The notes beneath the pieces were generated by a model. That model did no database searches, was not told where the DNA came from, and saw only the letters and a program-made list of their open reading frames with translations. A stretch of DNA of 59,635 nucleotides from AC-50 sp035640455. Lineage in GTDB: Bacteria; Actinomycetota; Thermoleophilia; Gaiellales; Gaiellaceae. A program made the position numbers and the translations under genes. Of the stretch, positions 41,649 through 49,110 are shown piece after piece. How positions within the stretch are numbered: position 1 is the first letter of the stretch; the number at the start of each line of letters is the position of its first letter. Location: contig DASQWB010000063.1 in the NCBI GenBank assembly GCA_035640455.1, positions 1 to 59,635 of the forward strand, read 5' to 3'.

Positions 41649-42391
41649 CGTGCGTCGTGGGGGACGGCCGGCACCGCGGGAGCGGCGACGCGCCGGCGCC
41701 TGCGGCCGGCGGACCGCCAGGTGAACCGCTTCTCGAGCTGCGCCTGCGCCACCATCAGGATGCTCACGATGACGAGGTAGTACACGACGGCGGCGGAGTA
41801 CGCCTCCGCATAGTTGAAGGCGAACACTGCCCGCACCTGCGACGCGGTGAGGAGCTCGTGCAGGGAGATCACCGACGCGAGGCTCGTCAGCTTCAGCAGC
41901 GTGATGAACTCGTTGCCGGTCGGCGGGATGACGATCCGGACCGCCTGCGGCACGATCACTCGTCGCAGAATCCGCGCGCGCGTCATCCCGAGCGCTCTTC
42001 CCGCGAGCTCCTGTCCCGGGTCGACCGAGAGCAGTCCCGCTCGGATGATCTCCGACATGTACGCCGCCTCGTTCAGCGACAGCACGATGAACGCGGCGAG
42101 GAACGGCCTGAACCAGTTGCCGGCGAAGAACGACCAGAACTGCGGCAGCGCGTACCACGCGAAGATGAGCTGCAGGAGCGTTGGCGTCGCGCGGAAGATC
42201 CAGTTGTAGAGGAACACGATCCCGCGCACGATCCGCAAGCGGCTGGCACGGCCGAGCGCGAGGAAGAAGCCGATCACGCACGCGGCCGCCAGCGAGACGC
42301 AGGTCAGCTCGATGGCGAGAAGCGCTCCCGTCCAGTACGGCCTGGACTTGAGCGCTTCCCAGAAGATGTGGGTGTCGAAAGCGGCGAGCAC
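41645..42391 (-). CDS. Polar amino acid ABC transporter permease
   Basis: A 248-residue membrane subunit with five or so helices and the EAA-type loop ELAGRALGMTRARILRRVIV, followed by PQAVRIVIPPTGNEFITLLK, typical of HisM/GlnP. The C-terminal tail is Arg-rich and cytoplasmic. It should form a homodimer, as no second permease gene is present. Confidence 0.93.
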   Translation of the reverse strand: MLAAFDTHIFWEALKSRPYWTGALLAIELTCVSLAAACVIGFFLALGRASRLRIVRGIVFLYNWIFRATPTLLQLIFAWYALPQFWSFFAGNWFRPFLAAFIVLSLNEAAYMSEIIRAGLLSVDPGQELAGRALGMTRARILRRVIVPQAVRIVIPPTGNEFITLLKLTSLASVISLHELLTASQVRAVFAFNYAEAYSAAVVYYLVIVSILMVAQAQLEKRFTWRSAGRRRRRVAAPAVPAVPHDAR

Positions 42392-42404
42392 CCGCGGTCG
42401 GGGC

Positions 42405-43214
42405 TTACTTCACGTCGGCCACGGGAAGCTGCCACTTCAGCGCGAGCTTCTTGAGCGTCCCGTTCTTCTTCAGCTTCGCGATCGCCGTTCGCAGCGCCTT
42501 CCCGAGCTTCGTATCCGACTTGCGGTAGTAGATCCCGAACGTGTCGCGCTCCGGGAAGAGATAGGCGATCGTCAGCTTTCCCGGATGCTGCCTCTTTTGG
42601 AACGCCGCGGAGGTGTCCTGCGTCATGACCGCGTCGGCGCGGCCGATGAGCAGCTGCGCGACGGCGTCCGTGTCGCCGGGATAGCTCTGGAGGTTCATCT
42701 GCGGCCGGCCTTGCGACTTGAACTGCTCGTTCAGGGACTTGAGGTACTCCTCGTACTTCGTGCCCGCCTGAACGGCGACGGTCTTTCCGGAGAGGTTGTT
42801 CGGGCCTTTGATGCGCTTCGGGTTTCCCGCTTGCACGACGAGCGCGCGGTGCGAGCGCATGTAGCCGACCGCCGGGAAGGTCTTCAGCCGGTCGGGCGTG
42901 ATGAAGATCCCGCTGATCACCATCGTGCACTTCTTCGACCCGAGCGCCGGCAGCAGGCCGGGGAACGATGTCTGGACGAACTTCGCCTTGACCTTCCAGA
43001 GCTTCGCGATCGCGCTCGCGAGGTCGATGTCGAAGCCGATGGGCTTCCCTGCCGCGGTCTTCGACTCCATCGGCGGAAACGTCGGATCGCTGCAGTACTT
43101 GAACGACCCCTTCACCGGCGAGGCCAGTTTGGGACTCGCTCCTCCTCCGCCGACGACGACCAGTCCGATCGTCACCAGCGCCAGCAGGAAGAGAACGCTA
43201 ACGACGCGCCTCAT
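42405..43214 (-). CDS. Amino acid ABC transporter substrate-binding protein
   Basis: A 269-residue family 3 solute-binding protein. The signal segment RVVSVLFLLALVTIGLVVV is not followed by a lipobox Cys, so it is either secreted or anchored by its uncleaved N-terminus. The mature part starts FKYCSDPTFPPMESKTAAGK and contains GFDIDLASAIAKLW and DAVAQLLIGRADAVMTQ. The ligand is probably a polar or basic amino acid, in line with the agmatinase gene upstream. First gene of the importer operon. Confidence 0.9.
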   Translation of the reverse strand: MRRVVSVLFLLALVTIGLVVVGGGGASPKLASPVKGSFKYCSDPTFPPMESKTAAGKPIGFDIDLASAIAKLWKVKAKFVQTSFPGLLPALGSKKCTMVISGIFITPDRLKTFPAVGYMRSHRALVVQAGNPKRIKGPNNLSGKTVAVQAGTKYEEYLKSLNEQFKSQGRPQMNLQSYPGDTDAVAQLLIGRADAVMTQDTSAAFQKRQHPGKLTIAYLFPERDTFGIYYRKSDTKLGKALRTAIAKLKKNGTLKKLALKWQLPVADVK

Positions 43215-43263
43215 CGCTCCCTCCTCTCTCGCGTGGGGCGAGCTGAGACGAAGAAGCGCCTAT

Positions 43264-44226
43264 CTAACCTGACGACGCGCTCGATTGCGAGGCGCGCAGG
43301 GCGAGGAGCTCCCAGAGGACGTTCGCGGCTGCGAGTGCGGTCTGCTGGCCGGGGCCGTCGTACTGCGGCGCAACCTCGACGACGTCGCAGCCGACGAGCG
43401 CGATCCCGCGGAGCGCGCGCAGGAACGCGACGGCCTCGGCGGTCGTGAACCCGGCGATCTCGGGCGTACCCGTGCCCGGCGCGACGGACGGATCGAGGAA
43501 GTCGATGTCGAAGGAGAGGAAGACGGGTCGGCCTGCCACCTTCTCCCGGACCGCTGCCGCGTACCGTTCGGGGCCGAGCGCGCGCAGCTCCTCGCTCGGG
43601 ATGACGGTGAAGCCGAGTGCGCGTGCGTCCCCGAGATCCGACGCGCTGTAGAGCGCGCCGCGCATCCCAGCCTGCACGGACGCCGCCGGCTCGAGCAAGC
43701 CTTCCTCGACGGCACGCTTGAACGTCGTGCCGTGGAAGTAGCGCTGGCCGAAGTACGCCTCCCAGGTGTCGGTGTGCGAGTCGAGCTGGACGAGGGCCAT
43801 CGGGCCGTGCGCGCGCGCGAGGACGCGGAGCTCGGGCAGCGTGATCGAGTGGTCGCCGCCGAGAACGAGCGGGAAGACGTCTGCCTCGACGAGCGGCGCG
43901 AACGCCGCTTCGACGCGCCGGAAGGTCTCCTCGGTATCCCCCGGCGCGACCGGCAGGTCGCCGTAGTCGACGACGGAGAGCCGCTCGACGAGGTCGATCC
44001 CGAAGACGGGATGGAACGGGCGCAGCAGCGCAGAGGCCGACCGAATCGCCTCGGGGCCGAAGCGTGCGCCGGACCGGTAGCTCGTGCCCGTGTCGAACGG
44101 GATTCCGACCGCCGCCGCGTCGACGCCCTCGAGCTCCGCCACGTGCGGCAGGCGCATGAACGTCCGGATCCCCGCGAACCTGGGGATGACCTGCGCGTCG
44201 ACCGGCCGGTAGGGAGGCCCGCTCAC
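43264..44226 (-). CDS. speB: Agmatinase/ureohydrolase family protein
   Basis: A 320-residue Mn-dependent ureohydrolase. Metal ligands lie in LGGDHSITLPEL, LDSHTDTWEA (D-x-H-x-D) and LSFDIDFLDPS (D-x-D). The length and the GGDHS-to-SFDIDFLDP spacing fit agmatinase, which makes putrescine and urea, but guanidino acid hydrolases share them, so the substrate is not certain. It lies 50 bases upstream of the ABC importer operon, on the same strand, suggesting use of an imported guanidino compound. The tail is Ser-rich. Confidence 0.85.
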   Translation of the reverse strand: MSGPPYRPVDAQVIPRFAGIRTFMRLPHVAELEGVDAAAVGIPFDTGTSYRSGARFGPEAIRSASALLRPFHPVFGIDLVERLSVVDYGDLPVAPGDTEETFRRVEAAFAPLVEADVFPLVLGGDHSITLPELRVLARAHGPMALVQLDSHTDTWEAYFGQRYFHGTTFKRAVEEGLLEPAASVQAGMRGALYSASDLGDARALGFTVIPSEELRALGPERYAAAVREKVAGRPVFLSFDIDFLDPSVAPGTGTPEIAGFTTAEAVAFLRALRGIALVGCDVVEVAPQYDGPGQQTALAAANVLWELLALRASQSSASSG

Positions 44227-44254
44227 CCGGCGGCGATTATCGCCGCAGGGGCGG

Positions 44255-45364
44255 CTATGTGATGTCGGCGTAGATGGCCGCGTGGTCGCTCGCGGCCTCG
44301 ACTTTCCTCGTGATCGTCGGGTAGTGCGGGAACAGCGTCCCGTTCTTGCCGCCCCAGACGCCCTTGCGGAAGATGCCGCCGCCGGACACGCGGCTGAAGA
44401 GGGCCGGTGAGAGCAGGATGTAGTCGATCTTCTCGCTCTTCGCGCCGTTCCCGAAGGTGCCGGGCCGGCCGTCGCTCGTGAACTTGGGGTGGGTGGTGAT
44501 GTCCTTCAGCTCGGTCCCACCGAGCAGCGGAGCGAGCGGAGCCGAGTCGGGTGTGTCGTTGAAGTCTCCGAGCACGACGACGTTCGTCTCGCCCTCGGCC
44601 TTCAACCGCTTGTACATCGCGGCCACGCGGGTCGCCTGGCGCCTGCGCTTGGCGTTGTTCGAGGCCTGACTGCCGAAGCCCTTGCTCTTCAAGTGGTTGA
44701 CCAGCAGAACGATCCGGTCGCCGCCTGCGGTCGTGACGGTGTACTCAGGACAGTCGCGGCTGAAGATCTCCCCCTTCGAGTCCTTGTCGTCGACGTGCGA
44801 GGAGATGCGGACGATGTCGTTGCCGGTCTTCGCCATCAGCGCGACGTCGATGCCGCGGTCGTCGTTGCCGTCGATCAGCATCACGTGCTCGAAGGGTGTG
44901 CCGCCGATCGCGTTGAGCGCGATGTCGGAGAATTTCTTCAGGGCGACCCGGTTGTCGGCCTCGCACACGGCCTGGATGTCGGCTTTGACGTCGCGAATCA
45001 CCATCGCGGTGTGCTGCGTGGCCAGCTCGTTCACCGGCTCGGTCTTGAGCTCGACCCAGCCGATCCAGTCCGAACGGCCGTTGGCGATGATCTCGGTCCC
45101 CCCGGAGAGGGGCCGCCTCAAGAGACGTCCGCGGTTCTGGCGTAGCACGCCAAAGTCGCCGCCGTCGTCCCGCTCCGCGAGCCCGAGCTTCGACAGCAGG
45201 TCGAGCATCTCGGCCTTGTCCGCATTCGAGTACTGCGCCTTGTTGAATAGGTCGTTGATCCGTGCGTACTGCTCGAGGATCACCCGAGCCTGGTCCGTGT
45301 CCTCGAGGGCGAGCGCCTTCGCGCGCTCGAAGAAGTTCTCGACGTTGAACGACGCAATCCGCAT
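44255..45364 (-). CDS. Endonuclease/exonuclease/phosphatase family protein
   Basis: A 369-residue EEP-fold hydrolase. Motifs in order are MRIASFNVENFFERA, the Glu-containing TAMVIRDVKADIQAVCE, GNDDRGIDVALMAKTG, VLLVNHLKSKGFGSQ, VVLGDFNDTPDSAPLAPL, KIDYILLSPALF and the C-terminal ASDHAAIYADI. Active-site N, E, D and H all seem present. Substrate could be DNA, RNA or a phosphodiester lipid. No signal peptide is seen. It is upstream of the agmatinase gene by 28 bases. Confidence 0.88.
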   Translation of the reverse strand: MRIASFNVENFFERAKALALEDTDQARVILEQYARINDLFNKAQYSNADKAEMLDLLSKLGLAERDDGGDFGVLRQNRGRLLRRPLSGGTEIIANGRSDWIGWVELKTEPVNELATQHTAMVIRDVKADIQAVCEADNRVALKKFSDIALNAIGGTPFEHVMLIDGNDDRGIDVALMAKTGNDIVRISSHVDDKDSKGEIFSRDCPEYTVTTAGGDRIVLLVNHLKSKGFGSQASNNAKRRRQATRVAAMYKRLKAEGETNVVVLGDFNDTPDSAPLAPLLGGTELKDITTHPKFTSDGRPGTFGNGAKSEKIDYILLSPALFSRVSGGGIFRKGVWGGKNGTLFPHYPTITRKVEAASDHAAIYADIT

Positions 45365-45520
45365 CCCGACCCTCCCTGTCTCGGTGCCGCCGGCTCTAGG
45401 CGATGCGGCGAGCCAAGACTCTCCTCCGATCAGTACCCGATGTCAAGGACGCCGTCGCCGTTGGTTGCGCGGACGCCCGAATCGCGGAACCCCAGTGGAT
45501 CGAGCCGCGTAGAGACTCCA

Positions 45521-46564
45521 ATGAGGCTCAGGCGGGCAGGCCTCGCGCTCTCGATTGCGTCGGCGACCGTCGCCGGCGCCGGGACGGCATCGCGCTCGCC
45601 GGCATCGGCAGCGTGTCCCGGCGCGAACGGGCCGGCGGTCGTCGCGATGGTGCGTGTGCCGGGGCGGCCCGGCCTCCTGCTGCCGAAGGGGAACGACCTC
45701 TGGGTGACGCTCGCGGCCCCGCGCGCATCAGGCCGCGGTGCGGTCGCCCGCATCGACGCCCGGTCGGGCCGGCTCGAGCGCGTCCTCCGGCTGCCGATCG
45801 ACCCGTACCGGCTCGCGGTCGGCTTCGGTTCGCTCTGGGTCACCGGCGCGACGGACGACCGTCGCTACCGCGGCGTGCTTCGGGTCGGTCCGCGAAGCGG
45901 CCGCGTCGTGCGCGTCATCCGCGGGCCCAGGGCGCTGGGCTCCTCGCTCGCCGCGACCTCGCGCGCCGTCTGGGTCGGCGGCGCCGACATCTATCCGAAG
46001 GGGCACCCGGAGAAGGCGGGCGTCCGCTTCGTCTACGAGATCGATCCGCGTCGAGACGCCGTCGTGCGGCGCGTGCGCCTGCCCGGGCAGGCGACGGTAA
46101 TCGCCCTCGTCGGCGCCGGAAACTCGCTCTGGTCGGTCGGGTGGTGGGGCGTCGTGAAGCTCTCCGCCTCCGGCCGGGTGCTCTTCCGGCATCCGATCGA
46201 CGGCTCCGGCTGGTCGCTCGCTCTGACACCCGGAATCGTCTGGGTCGCGCAGCCGTGGCTCGGCAACCGCCCGGTGCGACGGCAGGACCGGCCGGCGCGG
46301 CGGCTGCTTCGGATCCCGGTCGCCGCGCCGTCTAGAGAGACCACCGTCGAGCTCATGAACCAACCCGGCGGCGTCTCGGCCGCGGCGGGTGTCGTCTGGG
46401 TCGGCGGGAACGGCCAGCTAGAGCGTCTAAGTGCCGCGAATCCGCAGCCGAACCCGACGAGCGTCCGCCTGAAGCTCAACCCCACCTACCACGCCGCCTT
46501 CCCGGGCGGCGTGTGGGTCGCGGAGCGCGACACGAACCGGGTCAGCAAGGTCTGCTGGGCGTAA
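45521..46564 (+). CDS. Secreted beta-propeller-like protein
   Basis: A 347-residue exported protein. ATG 45521 starts RLRRAGLALSIASATVAGAG, a signal peptide with cleavage near SPASA. The mature part has repeated units ending in W-V-x-G (GNDLWVTL, GSLWVTGATDD, RAVWVGGADI, NSLWSVGWW, IVWVAQPW, GVVWVGGNGQ, GVWVAERDTN), which indicate a six- or seven-bladed NHL/YVTN-type propeller. An upstream ATG at 45440 would add 27 residues without signal character. The gap before it (45430-45520, minus strand) holds a short orphan sequence. Confidence 0.75.
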   Translation: MRLRRAGLALSIASATVAGAGTASRSPASAACPGANGPAVVAMVRVPGRPGLLLPKGNDLWVTLAAPRASGRGAVARIDARSGRLERVLRLPIDPYRLAVGFGSLWVTGATDDRRYRGVLRVGPRSGRVVRVIRGPRALGSSLAATSRAVWVGGADIYPKGHPEKAGVRFVYEIDPRRDAVVRRVRLPGQATVIALVGAGNSLWSVGWWGVVKLSASGRVLFRHPIDGSGWSLALTPGIVWVAQPWLGNRPVRRQDRPARRLLRIPVAAPSRETTVELMNQPGGVSAAAGVVWVGGNGQLERLSAANPQPNPTSVRLKLNPTYHAAFPGGVWVAERDTNRVSKVCWA

Positions 46565-46568
46565 GCCG

Positions 46569-46931
46569 TTATCCCGGCCGGTGGCAGACGACCTCGATGT
46601 TGTTGCCGTCGGGATCGCGCGGGTAGGCGGCATAGGTCTCATGGTAGTGCGGCCGCAGGCCCGGCGCGCCGTTGTCCTTCGCCCCGGCCGCGATCGCGGC
46701 CTCGAAGAAGGCGTCGACGGCGGCTCGGTCGCTCGCGCTGAACGCGACGTGCATGGCACCCCGCTCGGCGCTCGACCCGATCCAGAAGTCGGGCATGCCC
46801 TCCGCGGCGCCGAACCCCGCCGCGCCGTCGAACTCCATCCGCACCGAGTAGCCGAGCGGCTCGAGCGCCTGCCGGTAGAAGCCTTTCGCCCGCTCGAGGT
46901 CGCTCACGTTTGCCGTCACGTGGTCGATCAC
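46569..46931 (-). CDS. VOC/glyoxalase superfamily protein
   Basis: A 120-residue vicinal oxygen chelate protein with the two beta-alpha-beta-beta-beta modules: IDHVTANVSDLERAKGFYRQ at the start and HYHETYAAYPRDPDGNNIEV at the end. The His and Glu positions fit a metal centre. A strong AGGGAG precedes the GTG at 46931, so I use it; an ATG at 46955 would add MTTRKGEA. It could be a dioxygenase, isomerase or resistance protein; nothing decides. It is divergent from the sigma remnant. Confidence 0.82.
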   Translation of the reverse strand: MIDHVTANVSDLERAKGFYRQALEPLGYSVRMEFDGAAGFGAAEGMPDFWIGSSAERGAMHVAFSASDRAAVDAFFEAAIAAGAKDNGAPGLRPHYHETYAAYPRDPDGNNIEVVCHRPG

Positions 46932-46971
46932 GGCTTCTCCCTTCCTGGTGGTCATTCGCGCCGATTATGAG

Positions 46972-47530
46972 ATGAAGAAACCGGCCCCGCCGAGCGTCGG
47001 CGCGGGCGTGGAGCTCGTCGTCGCAGAGATGGCCGACGCGGTGACGCCGAGGCCGCGTTCGGTCTCCGATCCGGCGCTCGAGCTGATCGAGGAGATCTAC
47101 CGCGAGCAGGCGAGCCGGTTCCGCCGCGTCGCGGCCGCGATCGTCGAGAGCGCCGAGGCCGCGGACGACGTCGTGCAGGGAGGCGTTCGCGAGCGCGGTT
47201 GCCAACCGCGGCTCCTTCCGCGGGTCGGGAGCGGCGTCGGCCTGGATCTGGCGCATCGTCGTCAATGGCGCGCTCAGCCGCCGCCGGTGCGGGCGACTCG
47301 AGCGCCGGATGACCGAATGGCTGAAAGTCGGCCGCGACCACGCCGAGGATAGGCACCCGGCCGAGGGCTCCTTTGGCGCGCTCGTCTCCCGGCTGCCGGA
47401 GTGCAGCGGGCGGTGCTCTTCCTCCGCTACTACGCCGACCTCGACTACGCGGCGATCGCGGAGCTGCTCTCGATCCGGCCTGGCACGGTGGGCAAGCTCC
47501 TGCACGAGAGCGGCTCGTGCCGGAGCCGCG
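46972..47530 (+). pseudogene. Frameshifted ECF RNA polymerase sigma factor
   Basis: ATG 46972 opens a frame with ELIEEIYREQASRFRRVAAA ending ADDVVQ, the region 2 helix of an ECF sigma. One extra G in the GGG at 47178-47180 shifts it. The continuation EAFASAVANRGSFRGSGAAS and AWIWRIVVNGALSRRRCG is in the next frame. A second lesion near 47400 (LPE then RAVLFLRYYADLDYAAIAEL, where LPERQRAV is expected) shifts it again into region 4. No single frame gives a full sigma factor. The gene after it is intact. Confidence 0.8.
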
Positions 47531-48140
47531 GGACGTGCTTGCCTGGGACGACGTGCTCCGCCGTGCCGGCCGGATCCGCCGGCGGCGCCGCGGGCGGACG
47601 GCGCTCGTCGCGGTCACGGTCCTCCTGCTGACGCTCGCCGCGGCGTTGGGCGCCGCCGGCCAACTCGCCGGCCTGATCTCGCACAGCCCGGCGCCGCACC
47701 TGGTCGTGCGCGGCGACCTCCGCGGCGCCGACGGCGGCCGCGCTGGGACGATCGAGATCGAGCTGGCCCGCGCCGCGGTCGCCTTCGACCGGCACCGGCG
47801 AGTGCGGCTCTTCGGCACGCGCTCCCCCTCGTCGCTCCGGGTCCGCTGGTTCCTCGATCACAACGGAAGCGGCGGAGCGCTCTACCTGCGCCGACCCGGC
47901 TCGCCGCGCGTGCGGATCGCCGTCCTTTGCAGCGATTGCCGCACCCGCGACTCCGGCCGGCTCGACCTCTCCTATGCCCAAGCGTCGGCGCTCGTCGACG
48001 GCCGGCTCGTCGTCGTCCTTACGGGCGGCGCCACGCGTCTCGCGACCGGACGTCTTCTCCTCGACCGGGCTCACCTGCACCGAGGCGTGGCGTGCACCGC
48101 TCCGCCTCGGCGCTGCACCAGGATCTACACCGGCCGCTAG
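47517..48140 (+). CDS. Single-pass membrane protein, possible anti-sigma factor
   Basis: A 207-residue protein: a 27-residue Arg-rich cytoplasmic N-terminus (MPEPRDVLAWDDVLRRAGRI), one hydrophobic helix (ALVAVTVLLLTLAAALGAAG) and an outer domain with paired Cys residues (LCSDCRTRDSG, CTAPPRRC). Its position and the W-D-D-V-L-R-R-A start are those of genes that follow ECF sigma factors, so anti-sigma function is plausible but it lacks the H-x3-C-x2-C zinc motif. It overlaps the neighbour on the other strand by four bases. Confidence 0.62.
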   Translation: MPEPRDVLAWDDVLRRAGRIRRRRRGRTALVAVTVLLLTLAAALGAAGQLAGLISHSPAPHLVVRGDLRGADGGRAGTIEIELARAAVAFDRHRRVRLFGTRSPSSLRVRWFLDHNGSGGALYLRRPGSPRVRIAVLCSDCRTRDSGRLDLSYAQASALVDGRLVVVLTGGATRLATGRLLLDRAHLHRGVACTAPPRRCTRIYTGR

Positions 48141-49048
48141 CGGGAGCCCATAGCCGTGGCCGGGTTGCACGGCCGGTCGTGGAAGCAGGCATCGACGAGC
48201 CGAACGAGCGCCCGCTCGTCCCACGCGTTGAAGAAGTCCGCGTGCGCCGAGAGGCGGCCGCCCGAGGCGAGCGTCACGCCTCTTCCCGAGACGAGCGGGT
48301 AGCGGATCATCAGCTGGATCAGCGGCACCTTGACCGGGTGCGAGCGCGGGCAGACGAAGTCGCGGCTGTAGGTCATGTGGCTTCGGTGGTCGAGGCTGTC
48401 GAGGCGCTTGCCGTCCCAGCAGTCGGGGAAGTCGACGCGCAGCTCGAGGTGCGTCTTCGAGCGGATCGTCATCGGGCGGAGCTTCTTCTCCCCCTTGCGG
48501 CGCACCAGCACCTGACCACTCACTGTGCCGCAGCGCACCGGCGGCGCCGGCGAGGGCTTCGAGCGGATCCCCGCCCCGCCCGCGCAGTCCCAGTGGGTGA
48601 CGCGAGCGCTCTGCGGCGAGGTGGCGTGGGCGTCGCCCGCAACCATGCGCAGTCCCGGTGGAAACGCCCTCATCTGCCGGTACCCGTGCACGACGTAGTA
48701 GAGCTGCGCCTTCGCCGGCCGGACCTCGCGCCCGTTCCGGAACAGCGTCGGCACCCAGTAGGCCGCCCGGTCGGCCCGCGGCCTGCACGTCGTGGATGCG
48801 CGGCGCAGGCTGGCGAGCGTCGAGTACGCGTTCGTCGAGACGTTGCCGAAGAACGTGTGCGGATGCGACCGGCCCGGCAGCCGCGGCACGACGATCGCGT
48901 CGTCGTTCGCGGTGTGGCTGAAGCGGCAGTTGCTCCAGAAATTGTTGCCGTGCAGCTTGGCGGTGGCGCGCAGAGGCGACCCGGCCGCCGAAGCTGCGAG
49001 ACCGACCAGGGCTGCCGCACCGAAAACGGCCAGGAAGCGGTGACGCAT
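48137..49048 (-). CDS. Secreted DUF1996 protein
   Basis: A 303-residue exported protein of DUF1996. The signal peptide is RHRFLAVFGAAALVGLAASA. Family marks follow: FWSNCRFSHTANDDAIVVP, RSHPHTFFGNVSTNAYSTL, CRPRADRAAYWVPTLF, then LDSLDHRSHMTYSRDFVCP and HPVKVPLIQLMIRYPL. Conserved His, Asp and Cys residues suggest a metal site, as known for fungal and bacterial members, but no activity is established. Monocistronic. Confidence 0.9.
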   Translation of the reverse strand: MRHRFLAVFGAAALVGLAASAAGSPLRATAKLHGNNFWSNCRFSHTANDDAIVVPRLPGRSHPHTFFGNVSTNAYSTLASLRRASTTCRPRADRAAYWVPTLFRNGREVRPAKAQLYYVVHGYRQMRAFPPGLRMVAGDAHATSPQSARVTHWDCAGGAGIRSKPSPAPPVRCGTVSGQVLVRRKGEKKLRPMTIRSKTHLELRVDFPDCWDGKRLDSLDHRSHMTYSRDFVCPRSHPVKVPLIQLMIRYPLVSGRGVTLASGGRLSAHADFFNAWDERALVRLVDACFHDRPCNPATAMGSR

Positions 49049-49110
49049 GGCTGATTCCTTTCCTGGATCGCGAGATGACAGCTGTACGACGCGCCGGAGC
49101 CCGGGATCCT

